The position numbers and the translations under genes were made by a program. Shown in pieces: positions 1 to 12,415 of a stretch of DNA of 64,000 nucleotides. Source of the DNA: Mangifera indica (lineage: Eukaryota > Streptophyta > Magnoliopsida > Sapindales > Anacardiaceae); NCBI RefSeq assembly GCF_011075055.1, contig NC_058153.1, forward strand, positions 1,054,001 through 1,118,000, read 5' to 3'. The notes beneath the pieces were generated by a model that saw only the letters and a list, made by a program, of their open reading frames with translations, did not search any database and was not told the origin of the DNA. Each line of letters begins with the position of its first letter. Positions within the stretch are counted from its first letter, which is position 1.

Positions 1-1622
1 TTTGAGTTATGTCAAATTGATTAAAACTAAATTTTGTCTAAAAAAATTAACCGAAACTTAGTTTTTTTCATATTAGATTGGTTTTTTTAATAAGAAAATT
101 TTATTTGAATCAAATTAACTTTTTAAACCTAAACAAGAGAAACTTCGGATCTAATATTTAATCTGTAATTACTTTACCAAGTAAATCGAAAATCTAATTT
201 TTAGATATCGCAAATAGGATTTGAACCGATGGTCTCATGTTTGAAAATTAGAATCTATTTTTATTATCATTTTAAGTATCTTTGAAAATCATACCATAAC
301 ATATAAGGTTAATAAATTGTATTGAAAATTGTTAGCTATAGGCATAATCCACACCGAAATACACTGAATGAAACTATGTGACCAGCGATCACATCCAGTA
401 GCAGAACCCAGGCCTGAAACCTAAAAATTAAAGCAATAGTCTGAGAACTGATTTGATAAAAAGGCAGAAGTAAAGCAATACTGACGTGCAGTTTTACCTA
501 TTCTTGCCTTCCCCAGTCCCCACTTGTCCTGTCTGCAATGGATCAAATTGTGTAAAACCTTCTGAAGGTTACTTTCTATTTTATCTTCATGATGTTGTTG
601 GGACTTAGAATTGAAAGCAGGCAGGCATCCAACTTTATTCTATTCCCATTGCAAAAGTGATAAAAACAAAGTTGGAATCCCGTGTCCCAATGCTGCTCAG
701 GACTATGCAATTTCAAAAGCTTCCATCAATTGTTTGCTCACAGCTATTTAATTCTATCTTTTCTGACTTCAAGGTTCAGAAACTAAAAGCCCCTTCTCTT
801 GACTTAACCAGGATTATGGAACCGGTTACTAGAGAGTGTGATCGGTTTAGTCTAGATGAGCCAATCAGACTCAACTAAAATTTCATCGTTATGGAAAAAA
901 CAATCATAAGAGCCCTTTTGTATTAAAAACAATGGCAACTATTGTTATTTTGAAGCTTGCTGGGAAGACAGTGATGACAATCTACAGCCATAGATAAGGA
1001 TATCTTTGAGCAAAAAAATGAAACTTCAACTAAAATAGTAAACCAAAGCCGAGTTTGAGTTCACTGTTTCTCAGTTCGATGAGCCTGTGCCTTGGTTTAA
1101 GTATAGTATCAATAAATTTCTAAAAGTATATATTATCCCCCATATACTTTAATATCTAATTATGACAAATTTTTTTGACTCCCTTAGCTTTTATATTTTC
1201 ATATACACCATAATATCGAGCTTTATAAATTACGAGGTTTAACTATTATATTTCTAATTGAACTTGAGCCAACAACTCCTATCTCAAACTCAAGCTCAAA
1301 CTTGTGTATAAACTCAATTGAGTCGAGTTTGAGTTAACAGCTCCTATCTCAATCTTGAACTTAAACTTGCATATAAACTTAATCGAGATGAGCTCGAGTC
1401 CAACAATACTCAATTCAGCTCAAGTTCAACACTAATTACAAGCATTATGTGATGAGGAGGGATATTGTGAGTGTATCAATAACAAAAATTTTAGAACTAG
1501 TAATCATCCTTTTCATCACACCAACAGAAGATAAACATTCAGCCTCAGGAAAAAGATTACAGCACCTAAAGAATTTCAGTTACATGAATTAATCCAAAAA
1601 AGAAACACAAACAAACTACAAA
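1..1622. other. Intergenic, no gene recognised
   Basis: AT-rich sequence with no conserved open reading frame that I recognise on either strand. The short frames here lack codon structure and family motifs. The only structure seen is a two-copy 65-bp tandem repeat, listed separately. The right edge is the 3' flank of the minus-strand transporter gene that stops at 1623. Confidence 0.6.
1266..1395. repeat. 65-bp tandem duplication
   Basis: Two consecutive diverged copies of a 65-bp unit (1266-1330 and 1331-1395). Each carries the core ACTCCTATCTCAA or GCTCCTATCTCAA followed by a CTTGxxTATAAACT block. The copies differ at about a quarter of positions. It looks like a small minisatellite in non-coding DNA. 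Confidence 0.6.
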
Positions 1623-4600
1623 CTATGCATCATAATTGCAGAGGTTCTCAAATCCCATGTAGTCATGTGCCTCGATCTTCTTGATCATGTTTGAAATGCC
1701 AAGCCCACCTACCAAGAGAAGAAGACATCAGTTTCAGAATTTGTCAAGTAAAACGATATCTGAATGAAAAGCGTATCGTCAAACAGAGAAACGGGGAGAA
1801 TACACTTACCCAAAGATATTGCACTAACAAATATTGTAAAAGCTAAAATGAAAATGATAAGTGACGCCCTTCCCAGTAAAATAATCAGTTTTCTAACAAT
1901 ATGCTGCCCAACAAAAGCAGCAACGGTAGCTACAGCGACGAAGTAGAGAGCTGAAAAACAGATAAAAAAAATCCGTTGAATTTAGAGAAACTATACATGT
2001 TCCTACTAAAGGTGTTTTTCTGATGTTCAATAATTACGGGAGTACCAGCGGGTTGCTTACCGTAGGGGATGGGGAAACGTTTCAGAAGATAATACTCTAC
2101 AACTGACATAGATGAGGAGAAGGTCATAGCAAAGGTAGCAGTGGCACTTGAGACCTGAATAAAAGTCGTCAAGAAGATTAAAACTAACAATTTTAGCAAC
2201 GCTTCACGTCAATGAACATAACTTTTGAGGTTGCAATGTAAGAAACCAAATATGCATACCCACACTATTCAGTAAATTTATATATTACCAAACTAATGCT
2301 CCATTCTTAACCTGATATTTCTGTCTAGTAGGAAACAACTTCCTTACAGAAACTACTATTAATGAATATATTTTTTGCCTCCAACACAAAGGTAATGAGT
2401 TATAGTTCAAGGAGTAAAACAATTATGATCATCAATATCAACAGATTTTGTTAATACGTACTTTTATCTAGTATTATCAATAGATAAACTTATCAGTTTA
2501 GATCGTTATTCCATGCACATCTAAAGGGAAAAGATATCTCACCTGAGGAGGAACTCCGAGCTCCAAAAACAGTGGACCCATGATAAATCCTCCGCCTAAT
2601 CCAAGCAGCCCACCGACAACTCCAGCCAATACTCCAAAGGCACAATAGGTGGCAAGCTGGTGCACCTTTAAACTTTTTCCATCCTCTCCCTTCGATGCTA
2701 TTACTCTATCCCCCTTGTACAAACTAACAGCCTCATGCAGAGATACGCCGAGAGAAAGTGGGATCTGCATAATATGCTCATTGTCAAGTTTGGCAGTACT
2801 CAGCCAAAAACAGACAGAAACATAGAGATAAAAGGTAAGGAGTCCAACAAAGCAATGGAATGTACCTGCATAAGGTTCAATACCCAATATGCTACGGAGC
2901 ATGTAGATGTATAATTCTGTAGCCAAAGTCACAATTTTCAGTTAGCCCTGAATACTGCAAAACTAGAAAATTGAAATTTATACTATAAGAGATGGCAGAA
3001 GAAACAAGACCTTAGTAATCTGTATTCCAAGGAATGCTACCCAAACAAATACAAGAAGTCCAAGTTCTTTCCAATAAACATTCTCCAAAACAGTCACCTG
3101 TGATTACTTGATATATTAGCTTCATGAATTCTTTAATACTCACTACAGCAGACCAAAGTATACTCACTTCTCGGTCCATGCTTTCCTTTTGAGCGTCACT
3201 GCTTGGGCCACTAGGAAGGGCTTTATACACCACCTCAGTGGTGGCAGCACCTGCCAGAACAGGAAAGATAGGTGAGCTGAATTAAGATGGATGATGTATG
3301 AGCAAGTATTATTCAATAGTCTCTCGATATAATTAAAATAACAGCAAGTATATGTACCATTGGATTCCAAATGCTTTGCAGTCTCCTAAAATTGAAACCA
3401 AGTTCAAATGGTTAATATCAACTCTTGTAGCATTAACATACACATTAAGATCAAACTATGACCACGGATGTTATCATGTTCCTACTTGATTTTCTGTGAA
3501 TAAGAAGATCAGGAAGGCAGAAAACCATCCCTGACAATGGACTTAAAAGTTTTAAAGTTATCATCCCTTCCAATATTTTGAGCTCAAATGAGTTCTTCAA
3601 ATTATGGAATTTTATGTGGCATGCAATAGCAAGGGCTCCTTTATAAATGTGACAAGAGAGACTACATATTATGTTTTAGTGGAACGTTCTTCCGTTTATA
3701 AAAAAGGAGTGCACATAGCCTGGCATTCAAAGCAAAATATCTGTATAAGTAGATTAAATTACCTTTTTCATAATGGTTTCTCTTTTCCATGTCTCAACAC
3801 CCTTGAAAAATGCCTTGGTTGATGTACCTATAAACCATCATAATCAACATAAGTTGTTGTTAAAGCAAACAGCCCAACATGAGGAACTGTAGCTAAAGTA
3901 ACCATTACCTAAAAAGAGAACAATGAGTAGAACTGTGACCATCCAGTCAGCAAATACAACATTAAATGCAACGCCTATACTTATTCCCAGCATCAGCATT
4001 GGTTGAATTAACAGAGCCAGATCATAGTCAATGATGGGCATATCAAGTGTAGGATGCCTTAACTTAAGGTTATAGTAAACAGTTGAAGCTGCCGCACCCA
4101 TAATCATGCCTAACAAAAAGAGACAGTTTTTAAATTACAAAGAAACTCAGCTTAGTTCTAATCTTACTTTGTAACTACTGTCAATGATTCCACCAAATGG
4201 TGAACCCAGAATTTCTGTAAACAAGCAAAAGTAGATGCCATCATTAACCAATTAGGTATGCATTACATTTTAATATGTCACATTGAGAACTATAGCACTA
4301 TTGAGATCAGCAGGTGGAAAATAACAAATAGATTTCACAAAAACACAATAAAAAAAGTATATTTACAATCAACATTCATGAAACAATTGTAAAAGAGAAA
4401 TCTAGGTGTGTCATCTCAGTTATCAAAGTTTTCAAAGTTAAACATGTCAAAGTTACAAAGAGTGGAATCAAGAAGGATTTAAAAAAGAAATGTGGTTATC
4501 ATTGTAAAAGAGAAATCTAGTTGTTTCATCTCAGTGATTAAAGTTTTTAAAGTTAAACATGTTTAAGATTGAAAGTTACAAAGACTGGAATCAAGCAGGA

Positions 4601-5524
4601 TTTAAAAAAAGAAGAAGTGGGTGTCATGTCAAGACAAAATAGTCAATTGCATGGATCACATTATCCTTTGAGCCAAAATGTCTTGAGCTCTAAAAAATAG
4701 TCTTTAACTCCATTCAAATCCGAACTTTCCAAATCGGGACATATTATATAATAATACTAATCTAATCTTTCACTTATAAATTTTTTATTCTTTGTTTCTA
4801 CCTTTTCCCATTTTAGAAACAAATTAACAAGCATCCGACAACCAGGCTAAGCATGGGAACAAATTAACCTTTTCTCTAAATTTAATATCAACAACAAAGC
4901 TTCATGAGCCTCTTACATTTTGAAATAGCCGTAGCTGATTTTGCATCAAACCCAATAATCAGGGTAAGCATAGGAACAAAAATTCCGCCACCACCGACCC
5001 CACCTACACTTCCAAAAGCAGCTCCAAAGAATCCAATAATACTCCCCAGAACAATTTGCCATCCAAATTTCATTTCCTGAAAACAACATATTTCAACTTC
5101 ATTTCAATTATGGAGTTGGAAATTTTTTTACCTTACATTCAGGCAGAGAGATTATAAATAATCCAAAAGTTAATGCACATAAAGAGACACCAAAAAAGGG
5201 ACAACAAAGACTGTCAGTTTATCATTATTAATGAAAAAACAAATACAGATAGATTGAAGAATCTAATTACAAAAAATAAAAGGTTGGGAGGGAGAATATT
5301 CAACTCACAGGCCAAACATGTTGATAACCAGATTGATCAGATTGCCATAAGAAATTTACGGCTTTGAGAAGAAAATCTGATTCACGTTTTTCTCCTCCAT
5401 TAAATCCTGAAGCTTCAAGTGTTAAGCCTCTTTCGGCTTTAGCAAACACAAAAGCTAACAGAAAGTTGAAGAAAATCATTAATATCGGTCTCAAAACCCG
5501 CCATTTTGCTCCAAATTCCGCCAT
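1623..5524 (-). CDS. Sulfite exporter TauE/SafE family membrane protein
   Basis: Twelve-exon gene giving 477 residues: 5309-5524, 4917-5076, 3909-4109, 3763-3827, 3358-3385, 3168-3250, 3011-3097, 2866-2916, 2543-2764, 2061-2154, 1810-1950, 1623-1708. All junctions are GT-AG and the exons sum to 1,434 nt with no internal stop. The N-terminus has a hydrophobic leader (about residues 14-29). Next comes the first glycine-rich repeat, [16 protein letters not shown], and then the conserved [16 protein letters not shown] block. A variable soluble loop is encoded by small exons 5-6, and the second repeat [20 protein letters not shown] lies near residues 340-370. The C-terminus reads [11 protein letters not shown]. 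The length and order match plant TauE/SafE proteins such as Arabidopsis At2g25737 as I recall it. The family is predicted to export sulfur-containing anions; the substrate in plants is not settled. Exon 7 uses a weak GTCTTG donor. Confidence 0.93.
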
Positions 5525-6499
5525 TAGATCGAAAATTATCAGCCAATTCTCAACAATCTCTCACTTTCTGTCGACAAAGTGCATACAAAAAAACCCAGCT
5601 CTAAAATTCTACGAAACTTTCAAAAACTCTTAAAAACTTTTCCACTGACACCTAACACACAGGCAACGTGGTTGTATTGCTTCAACGAAAACAACTGCAA
5701 AAGAACAAAAACAAGAATAAATTTTGAATCCTTGAATGTGGGGTTGATTCCTGCTAGATTTGCAAACCCAAGTGGAACAATTTGAGTGAAAGATAATGTG
5801 AATCAACAGTGTGGGCAATGACGTGCTTTGATAAAAGAGATGGAGACGGGAAAAAAGTTGATGAGGGATGTAAAATGCAATGAATCAAACAAGAAAGTTT
5901 CGCTCTTTTTTCCTTTTTTCTTTGATGATAATAATGAATCTATATAGAAAGACGAAGAAGAGTGACAGTTGTGGGAGGTCTGTGCATGAGAGATTGATTT
6001 TGATTCTGAGTGAGTCAAGTTTCCATTTTGTTCTGAAATTTATAAGTGTGTTTTTGGATATGATGTGCTTCAATGGCAAGTGGTTGGCTTGATAATTTGG
6101 AAGTTTTTATGAGGTTAATTCAGGAATAATTTGTCACTATTATTGCCCTTAGTAAATTAGAATCTAAGTTTAAATCAATTCTTTCAAATCCTACGTAAAT
6201 TCGAACTTCAATCAAGTTATTTCAAATACATTCGTAATCATTACATTCATGTTTTTTCCCTTTTTTTTTTATTCAAAACTATTTTAACAACCAAATTATT
6301 GATTTTTCCCCCACGTAACTTTTGACTTTACAACTAAATTAAGTAATTTAATTATTATTAATTATTTGAAAAACTGGGGAGATTTTGAACTCTGTTGATA
6401 CGATATATTCAAACAAAATAATATGGATTTAAATATGGTATGTGAAGTTCAAACTCATAATTTATTTACATATCACTTTATATTCAAAGGGGGTTATAG

Positions 6500-6535
<36 letters not shown>

Positions 6536-7257
6536 ATATTATTTATAATTATTTTAAATATATGAATACTTATTATTATTATAGTAATCCAATAATATAT
6601 TAAAATTTTAATTTTTTATATCATGTATTGAATATTTTATTGTATCCTATAATATAATTTAAAAAATAATAAAATAATCTAATTAATATATTATTATTTA
6701 AAAAAATTATAAAAATCCTTAAAAATGCAAGATTTTTCATATATATTTTTATTTTATTTAAAACATATATTAATTTACATCAATAATATATATTATATCA
6801 TATAATATATTTATATTATATTATATTAATTTGATATATCTCATAATATATATTATTTTTTATTTATATTATATAATAAAATATATATTATATATTATAA
6901 AATAATAATATATATAATAATATATAATTAAATATTTATATAATCAAATGATGAGGTTTAGTTTTATTGATACATCATTAGTCGGCCATATCAGATATTA
7001 GGCATTTTTTATATCACGTGACAAAATTAACTTAAAGAAGTAAGACGGGCGCAGTGGGAAATGCGGACGCTGCGTCTCTTCTGTGTTTCTTTGACTGAAT
7101 CTGAATCGAATGGCACCTCATTTAGGGCGCAGAATATAAAAAGAACGAGTTCGGTGGGTGAGAGGCCATGATTATGACGGAGATGATGATGATGATTATG
7201 TCGGTGGTTATGTAGGATGAGTGATGGTGATGACACACCATGTGATTTTGGTATGTA
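5525..7257. other. Intergenic; upstream region of the transporter gene and an AT-rich tract
   Basis: Contains the 5' leader and promoter region of the minus-strand TauE/SafE gene, then non-coding DNA. From about 6480 to 6960 the sequence is almost pure A/T, with a (TA)n run near 6498-6530 and many TATATTA-type palindromes. I see no conserved coding frame. Confidence 0.55.
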
Positions 7258-7266
7258 AAAATAAAT

Positions 7267-9059
7267 GGCCAAAAGACTATTTTCCGCCCAAACTATGTTG
7301 AACTCTCAAAGTTTTTCTCATTAACTATAAAAATACCATTTATCCACCAATGACCGGTTAAATTTAACGAAATCCTAACCCCTGAAAATTTTATTTTATT
7401 TTCCCCCTTAAAAATTTAAAAACTAACATTTTTTCCCTAAGTAAGTTTGAAAAGATTGCATTTCCCCTCTAGGGTTTAGTTTCAAAATCGGTTCACTTTT
7501 TCCAGCGTCATCGCCGACTGTCTCTCTCTCCCGACTAGACTTGGCCACGGTTCATGAACCGACGGTTTCAATTCAGAATCGTCGGTTCACGATTCAAAAA
7601 AATAAGAACCCTGAACCAGAATCGTTACAGGACGGTTCGTAATAAGTTTGGAACCGACATTAAACTATCGGTCCTGATTTATGACCCCGATTTATTTTTT
7701 TAATTAATAATTATAATAATTAAGAATAAAAAAATTTTAAAAAAAACTTAGACTTAATTTTTTAATTAAGTTTTTTACGTATCTTCTTAAGATTTGGAAG
7801 AATCAAAGTTTATATAGTTCTATTTACTATTTTTTATAATTAATTTTATTTATCATCTTTTTTTTTTTTCACTATCTTTCATAATTAATTATATAATTTA
7901 TTTTATTCATTATCAAAAAATAATAAATAGAACTACGTAAACTTTAATTCTTTCAAATCTCAAGAGGAATAATTAATTATGAAATTGTATAATAGAAAAA
8001 TAATAATAATTAAATTATAGAAATTAAAATTACAATTGATAAAAATAAAGAGATAATTTAATTAAATTTAAAATAATTGAATTAAATTAGAGAGTATTAA
8101 GAATGAAGGGAGTGAGAAATGAGAGAGTTGAAAGAATGAATAATATTTATAAGTAAAATTTTATATCGAAGAATTAAAAAAAAAACAGCCAAACAGTCGC
8201 CATGTTTTAAACATTTGCAGGGGACCAAATGTTTTAAAGCAAATCTTGCCGATTATCTACATTTTTTTAAATTTAAAAATTAAAAAGACCGGTTTATGAA
8301 TTTTTTGAACCGTCGGTTCTACGGTTCAAAAATATTAAAACTGGAACCGAACTGTCAAAATTCAATTTTGATTCTGGTTCATACCGATTCCGATTTCGGT
8401 TTTGAAAGGGTTGGTTTCGGTCCTATTCACGGGCCAAACCGACCTGTGGCCAGGACTACTCCCGATGGTTTCTCTTCCATCGATGACCTTCCTCAACTCC
8501 ACCATAACCTATCCGGCATAGAGAGATGTCGTTTGGGAAGAGAAATCGTCTTCCCAGATGACAAAGATGAGATCGATTGATCTCTTTTCATCGTTTGAAA
8601 AGACAATCATTTTCCCAAATGAAGACGACTCATCTTCCCAGAGGATGACGAGTCATCTTGCCTTCGTCTGGGAAGATGATTTCTCTTCTCAGACGACCTC
8701 GCTTGACACCAGATGGGTTGGGGTGGAGTTGAGGCGAGCCGTCAGTGGAAGTAAAACAGTTGGGAGGGAGAGACGGTCGATGATGGCACCGGAGAAAGTG
8801 AAGAGGTTTGGAAATAAACCCTAGGGAGAAAATGTGATCTTTTCAAACTTCGCTTAGAGGAGAAAAGTTATTTTTTTAAATTTAGGGAGGGAAATGAAAT
8901 CATATGTAAGTTTATTTTTAATATTAAATATAAAATAATAATTTTACCCTTACTACCGTTAATTTTAACTATTCATGGATGGGTAAACAGTATTTTCATA
9001 ATTAATAGAGGAAATTTTGAGAATTCAACATAGTTTGGGTGGGAAATAATCCTTTGGCC
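7267..9059. mobile_element. Mutator-like non-autonomous element (copy 1)
   Basis: The element begins GGCCAAAAGACTATTTTCCGCC and ends with the inverse of GGCCAAAGGATTATTTCCCACC, so it has long terminal inverted repeats of well over 100 bp. It is flanked by a perfect 9-bp target duplication AAAATAAAT (7258-7266 and 9060-9068), typical of Mutator-like elements. There is no transposase frame. The interior (about 8535-8690) carries repeated TCTTCCCAGA and TCTGGGAAG motifs in both orientations. A second hAT-like element (7541-8453) sits inside it. Without that insert the length is about 880 bp, close to the 799-bp relative at 42039. Confidence 0.85.
7541..8453. mobile_element. hAT-like element nested in the Mutator-like element
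   Basis: Ends are TTGGCCAC and GTGGCCAG, an 8-bp inverted pair with one mismatch. Inside both ends are GGTTC/GAACCG-rich subterminal motifs (ACGGTTCATGAACCGACGG on the left, GAACCGTCGGTTC near 8310 on the right), characteristic of many plant hAT elements. The flanks GACTAGAC (7533-7540) and GACTACTC (8454-8461) form an imperfect 8-bp duplication matching at 6 of 8 positions. The interior is A/T-rich with no transposase, so it is non-autonomous. Confidence 0.65.
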
Positions 9060-9068
9060 AAAATAAAT

Positions 9069-9745
9069 GGTCAAAATTTTTTAAATAAAAAAACTTTTTA
9101 CGTAATAAGGATTAAATAAAAATATATAACACAAGATAAGAAGGGTATTCCACTAATGTTTATTTTCATATCCCATCAAGCACTATAATGTTAACAAAAC
9201 ACGCAATTATTCTATTTATACTAACAATATAAAACAAAGAATTATTTAAAAAGAAAAATACGAATCATTCCTAAAACAAGTTTAGATGTCAATATATATC
9301 TTAAACTCAACACGTTGGAATTATTAAATTTGAATTTAATTTATTTGAGTAAAATCTAAATTAACTTAATTTGAATTTAACTTCGGTTACATGTATAAAT
9401 TTGACATATATTTTTAATATACAGTGATTTAGCTTGATATTTATCTGAGTTTTTCGAATGATAATGAAGAGTTTCACACTAAAAAGACTGGTTATAAGAC
9501 TAGTTTTTATACTTAAAAATTTATTTATTTAATGTAATTGGTTTAATCTTGAAATAACGATGTGGTCTGAATGAGACTCTTTATTCAAAAAAAAAAAAAA
9601 CAAACCATCTATAATTTCATTTTGATAAATAGCTATAAATTGTAATGGGCTCAAAAATTTTGATATCCTTAATCATTATGGGTTACTCAGAGCTTTGCCT
9701 GAGCCCGTCAAAATACTCGGCCCACAGAGACTCTGAAGAGCTAGG
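9069..9745. other. Intergenic; upstream region of the rhomboid gene
   Basis: AT-rich non-coding DNA ending in the promoter and 5' leader of the rhomboid gene. A GGCCCA motif lies near 9719, about 25 bp before the chosen start codon. No other structure was recognised. Confidence 0.5.
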
Positions 9746-11787
9746 ATGCATTTTGCTCTGGCTCTTCTGCACCTTCACAGCCACAACACCATGGGGCAGT
9801 TTCAGTTGATATTTCTACAGTCATCACCCCTGCTGAAATCTTGCTACCCTTGCAGTTCCATGCCTTTGGCTTCTTTTTCTTCTTCTCAAATTAACCCGTA
9901 TACTTCTTCTTGCCTTCGAAAATCTCCATCAGTTTCTTCTTTATCTGCTCCCTCTAGACCCAAATTGCCCTTTCAGCATCTTTCACTTCTTCACTCTCCC
10001 CGTACTGTCGGCTCACTCTTAATATGCAAGAGTAACGGCTCAGGTAATTTATACTTACTATGTAAAAAAGTTGGGTTGCAGGCTTCCTTCAATTATGACT
10101 CTGCATTATGGATATATATTTTTTAAACAACATTTGTATTAATTATTGTATTAGATATGCTATCGCAGCTGGGAATTCAGAACCCGGATGGAAGAAGGAA
10201 ACAGGATAAGCGCGTCAATGGAATATTTTGGATAATACTTATTAATCTTGGACTATATGTGGCTGATCATGTATTTCAGGTAAACCTGAATATTTAACTT
10301 ATACATCTGTAAGTATAAGTTTTGGTTTGGGCAGCCTTCTATTACAAAAAACAAAAAATGAAAGATTGTCACAAAGATAGATTAACTGAAAATTGTATAA
10401 TTTAGGGTGGTTGGCTAAATTGACATGACAGTTTTAGGAAAGAAACATTAATTGAAGAAATTGAATAGTTTTTGTTGACGGTATACAATTTCTTTGGGAC
10501 TGTAATTTGTATGCATAACTTGAACAAATTATGATAATTATTTTTTAAGAAAATCAATAGAACTTGAATGTTTAAGGAATTTTTATGTGAGAACTATGTT
10601 GACGATAGGGCAAGTATATCTGTCATTACTCATCTGATTTTAATTGCAAGTTATATCATGCTAACCCTTGAGTTTTATTTTAATTAGATCCGCGGTATAC
10701 AATCTCTGTACTTCTACCACAATAGGCCCACATGGTACCAATTTGTGACTTCAACCTTTTGTCATGCTAACTGGTGAGAATTTAGATGTCTATAATGTGA
10801 ATTTTGATCCTTAGACATTGCACTCATTTGTTATATGATCGTCTTAGTATAGCCTCGTGCTGCCTTTTTCAGGAACCATCTTTCCAGCAACCTTTTTTTC
10901 TTGTACATCTTTGGTAAGTGTTTGATATGCTCTTTAGTAGGAGAATTTTTTATTGTTTAACGGCTTGGATGCCATCTTTAAGTGATAAGAGAAGTTTATT
11001 GTCCCTTGATAAATAGGGAAGCTTGTTGAAGAGGAGGAAGGGAACTTTGCATTGTGGCTTTCTTACATTTTTACGGGTGCTGGAGCAAATCTTGTTTCAT
11101 GGCTAGTTTTACCAAGAAATGCAGTTTCTGTTGGAGCCTCTGGTGCTGTTTTTGGATTATTTGCAATAAGCGTCCTTGTAAAGGTAAATGAAACTCCAGG
11201 ACTATCTGCATATTCCAGAACAAGTCAACTCTCATGAAGTTTTCACTTCCCTTTTTCTTATTGCAGATGTCTTGGGACTGGAGGAAGATTCTTGAAGTGC
11301 TAATATTGGGCCAATTTGTTATAGAGAAGGTGAGCACTTTCCAAAGTTTGAAAAAAAAACACCAAACGAGTTTTGAAGCAAATAAGATTCCATGTGAACT
11401 ATATTGGGCTAGTTTGAAGCATGAGACTTTATCCTCATTAAAAAATGCATCATTATATGGCTTTTGCTTTAAATATGCTACTGATATGTCTGTCAGTAAT
11501 TTTCTTAAGATTTGCTTGAAGTTAGATTTTAGTATTGTAGTTGCTCAAAGCTTTTGATACTCCTATATAATTGCCTTGGTAAACCATAGGTAATGCAGGC
11601 AGCCCAAGCTTCAGCTGGATTGTCGGGTGGTTACGGTGGCTATACATTGCAGAGTATTAATCATATTGCACATCTCTCTGGTGCTCTTATTGGTGTGTTT
11701 CTTATATGGCTTCTCAGCAGAGTTCCCTCTGAGCCTCGAGATCAAAAGGCATTGAAGTCACATGGAAAAAGGGACAAACTTCAATAA
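9746..11787 (+). CDS. RBL11: Chloroplast rhomboid-like protease (RBL11 type)
   Basis: Seven exons (9746-10043, 10155-10279, 10688-10773, 10873-10913, 11017-11183, 11267-11329, 11590-11787) join to 978 nt, 325 residues, with no internal stop. The first about 95 residues are rich in Ser, Leu and Pro and poor in acidic residues, as in a plastid transit peptide. The rhomboid core follows: the H-A-N-W-x-H-L-x-S-N segment, then GASGAVFG with the nucleophile at about Ser225, and AHLSGALIG with the catalytic His at about residue 288. Both catalytic residues are present, so an active intramembrane serine protease is expected in the plastid envelope or thylakoid. The family is recalled to include Arabidopsis RBL11. 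An in-frame ATG 15 codons downstream could also serve as the start. The gene converges on the broken PPR gene. Confidence 0.92.
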
Positions 11788-12415
11788 TTAATATAAGCCT
11801 TATATATATACACACAATGTTTTTATACAGGGGTATTGAGTTGCAGATTTTCCTGGCATGGATTATTCGTTAGTCATCTCAAAGCAAAATGTACTCATAG
11901 TTACAAGTTATTTATGATAAAAATATATAGCTAAACGTTAAACATGAGAGTGTTATCTCAGGATTGCTTCTTTTGTTATTAAAATAGCTGAGATTGCTGG
12001 GAATTCTTGCTACTAGGTAATTATTGTCATATATTTGAATTACTTTATTAAGAAAACTGGGATCATTATGTTTGCCATGCAGATTCCTGTGACAACAATA
12101 CTTAAATGTACTGATAAAATTACTCTTTTTGCAACCACACTTTCCAGAGGAAAAGTTGGCTTTTCTCTGTCTCAAAAATTATGAAATGTATTACTGATCA
12201 TAAGCAAATACATGAGAACCAACTTACCGAAAAAAAAAAAAAACCCATGAGAACCATATTTTCTCAAAAAAAGAATGTAAAAGTTAATGGAATGAGGAAG
12301 TCTCCTGCTGCCTACAGCATTGCATTGCGATTTCTGTTTTTTTCCTTTTATTTTTTTGGCTGGTTCTTTTCTTTGGGAGAGCAATATGGATGTGGTGCCA
12401 AAAAATGTCTTCCCA
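11788..12415. other. Intergenic between convergent genes
   Basis: Holds the 3' flank of the rhomboid gene and the 3' side of the minus-strand PPR pseudogene. Several A or T homopolymers of 9-14 bases are present. No coding signal was recognised. Confidence 0.5.

Noticed and set aside
6480..6960. AT-rich tract as an organellar insertion or matrix attachment site
   Set aside because: No organellar gene motif is visible, and simple AT richness alone does not support a specific function.
7027..7272. His-rich 81-codon frame on the minus strand
   Set aside because: Runs of CAT/CAC from a simple repeat (GATGATGAT); no homology recognised and it runs into the transposon end.
8296..8824. Two overlapping frames of 94 and 88 codons
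   Set aside because: They lie across the nested hAT-like end and the interior of the Mutator-like element and show no protein family; transposon sequence explains them.
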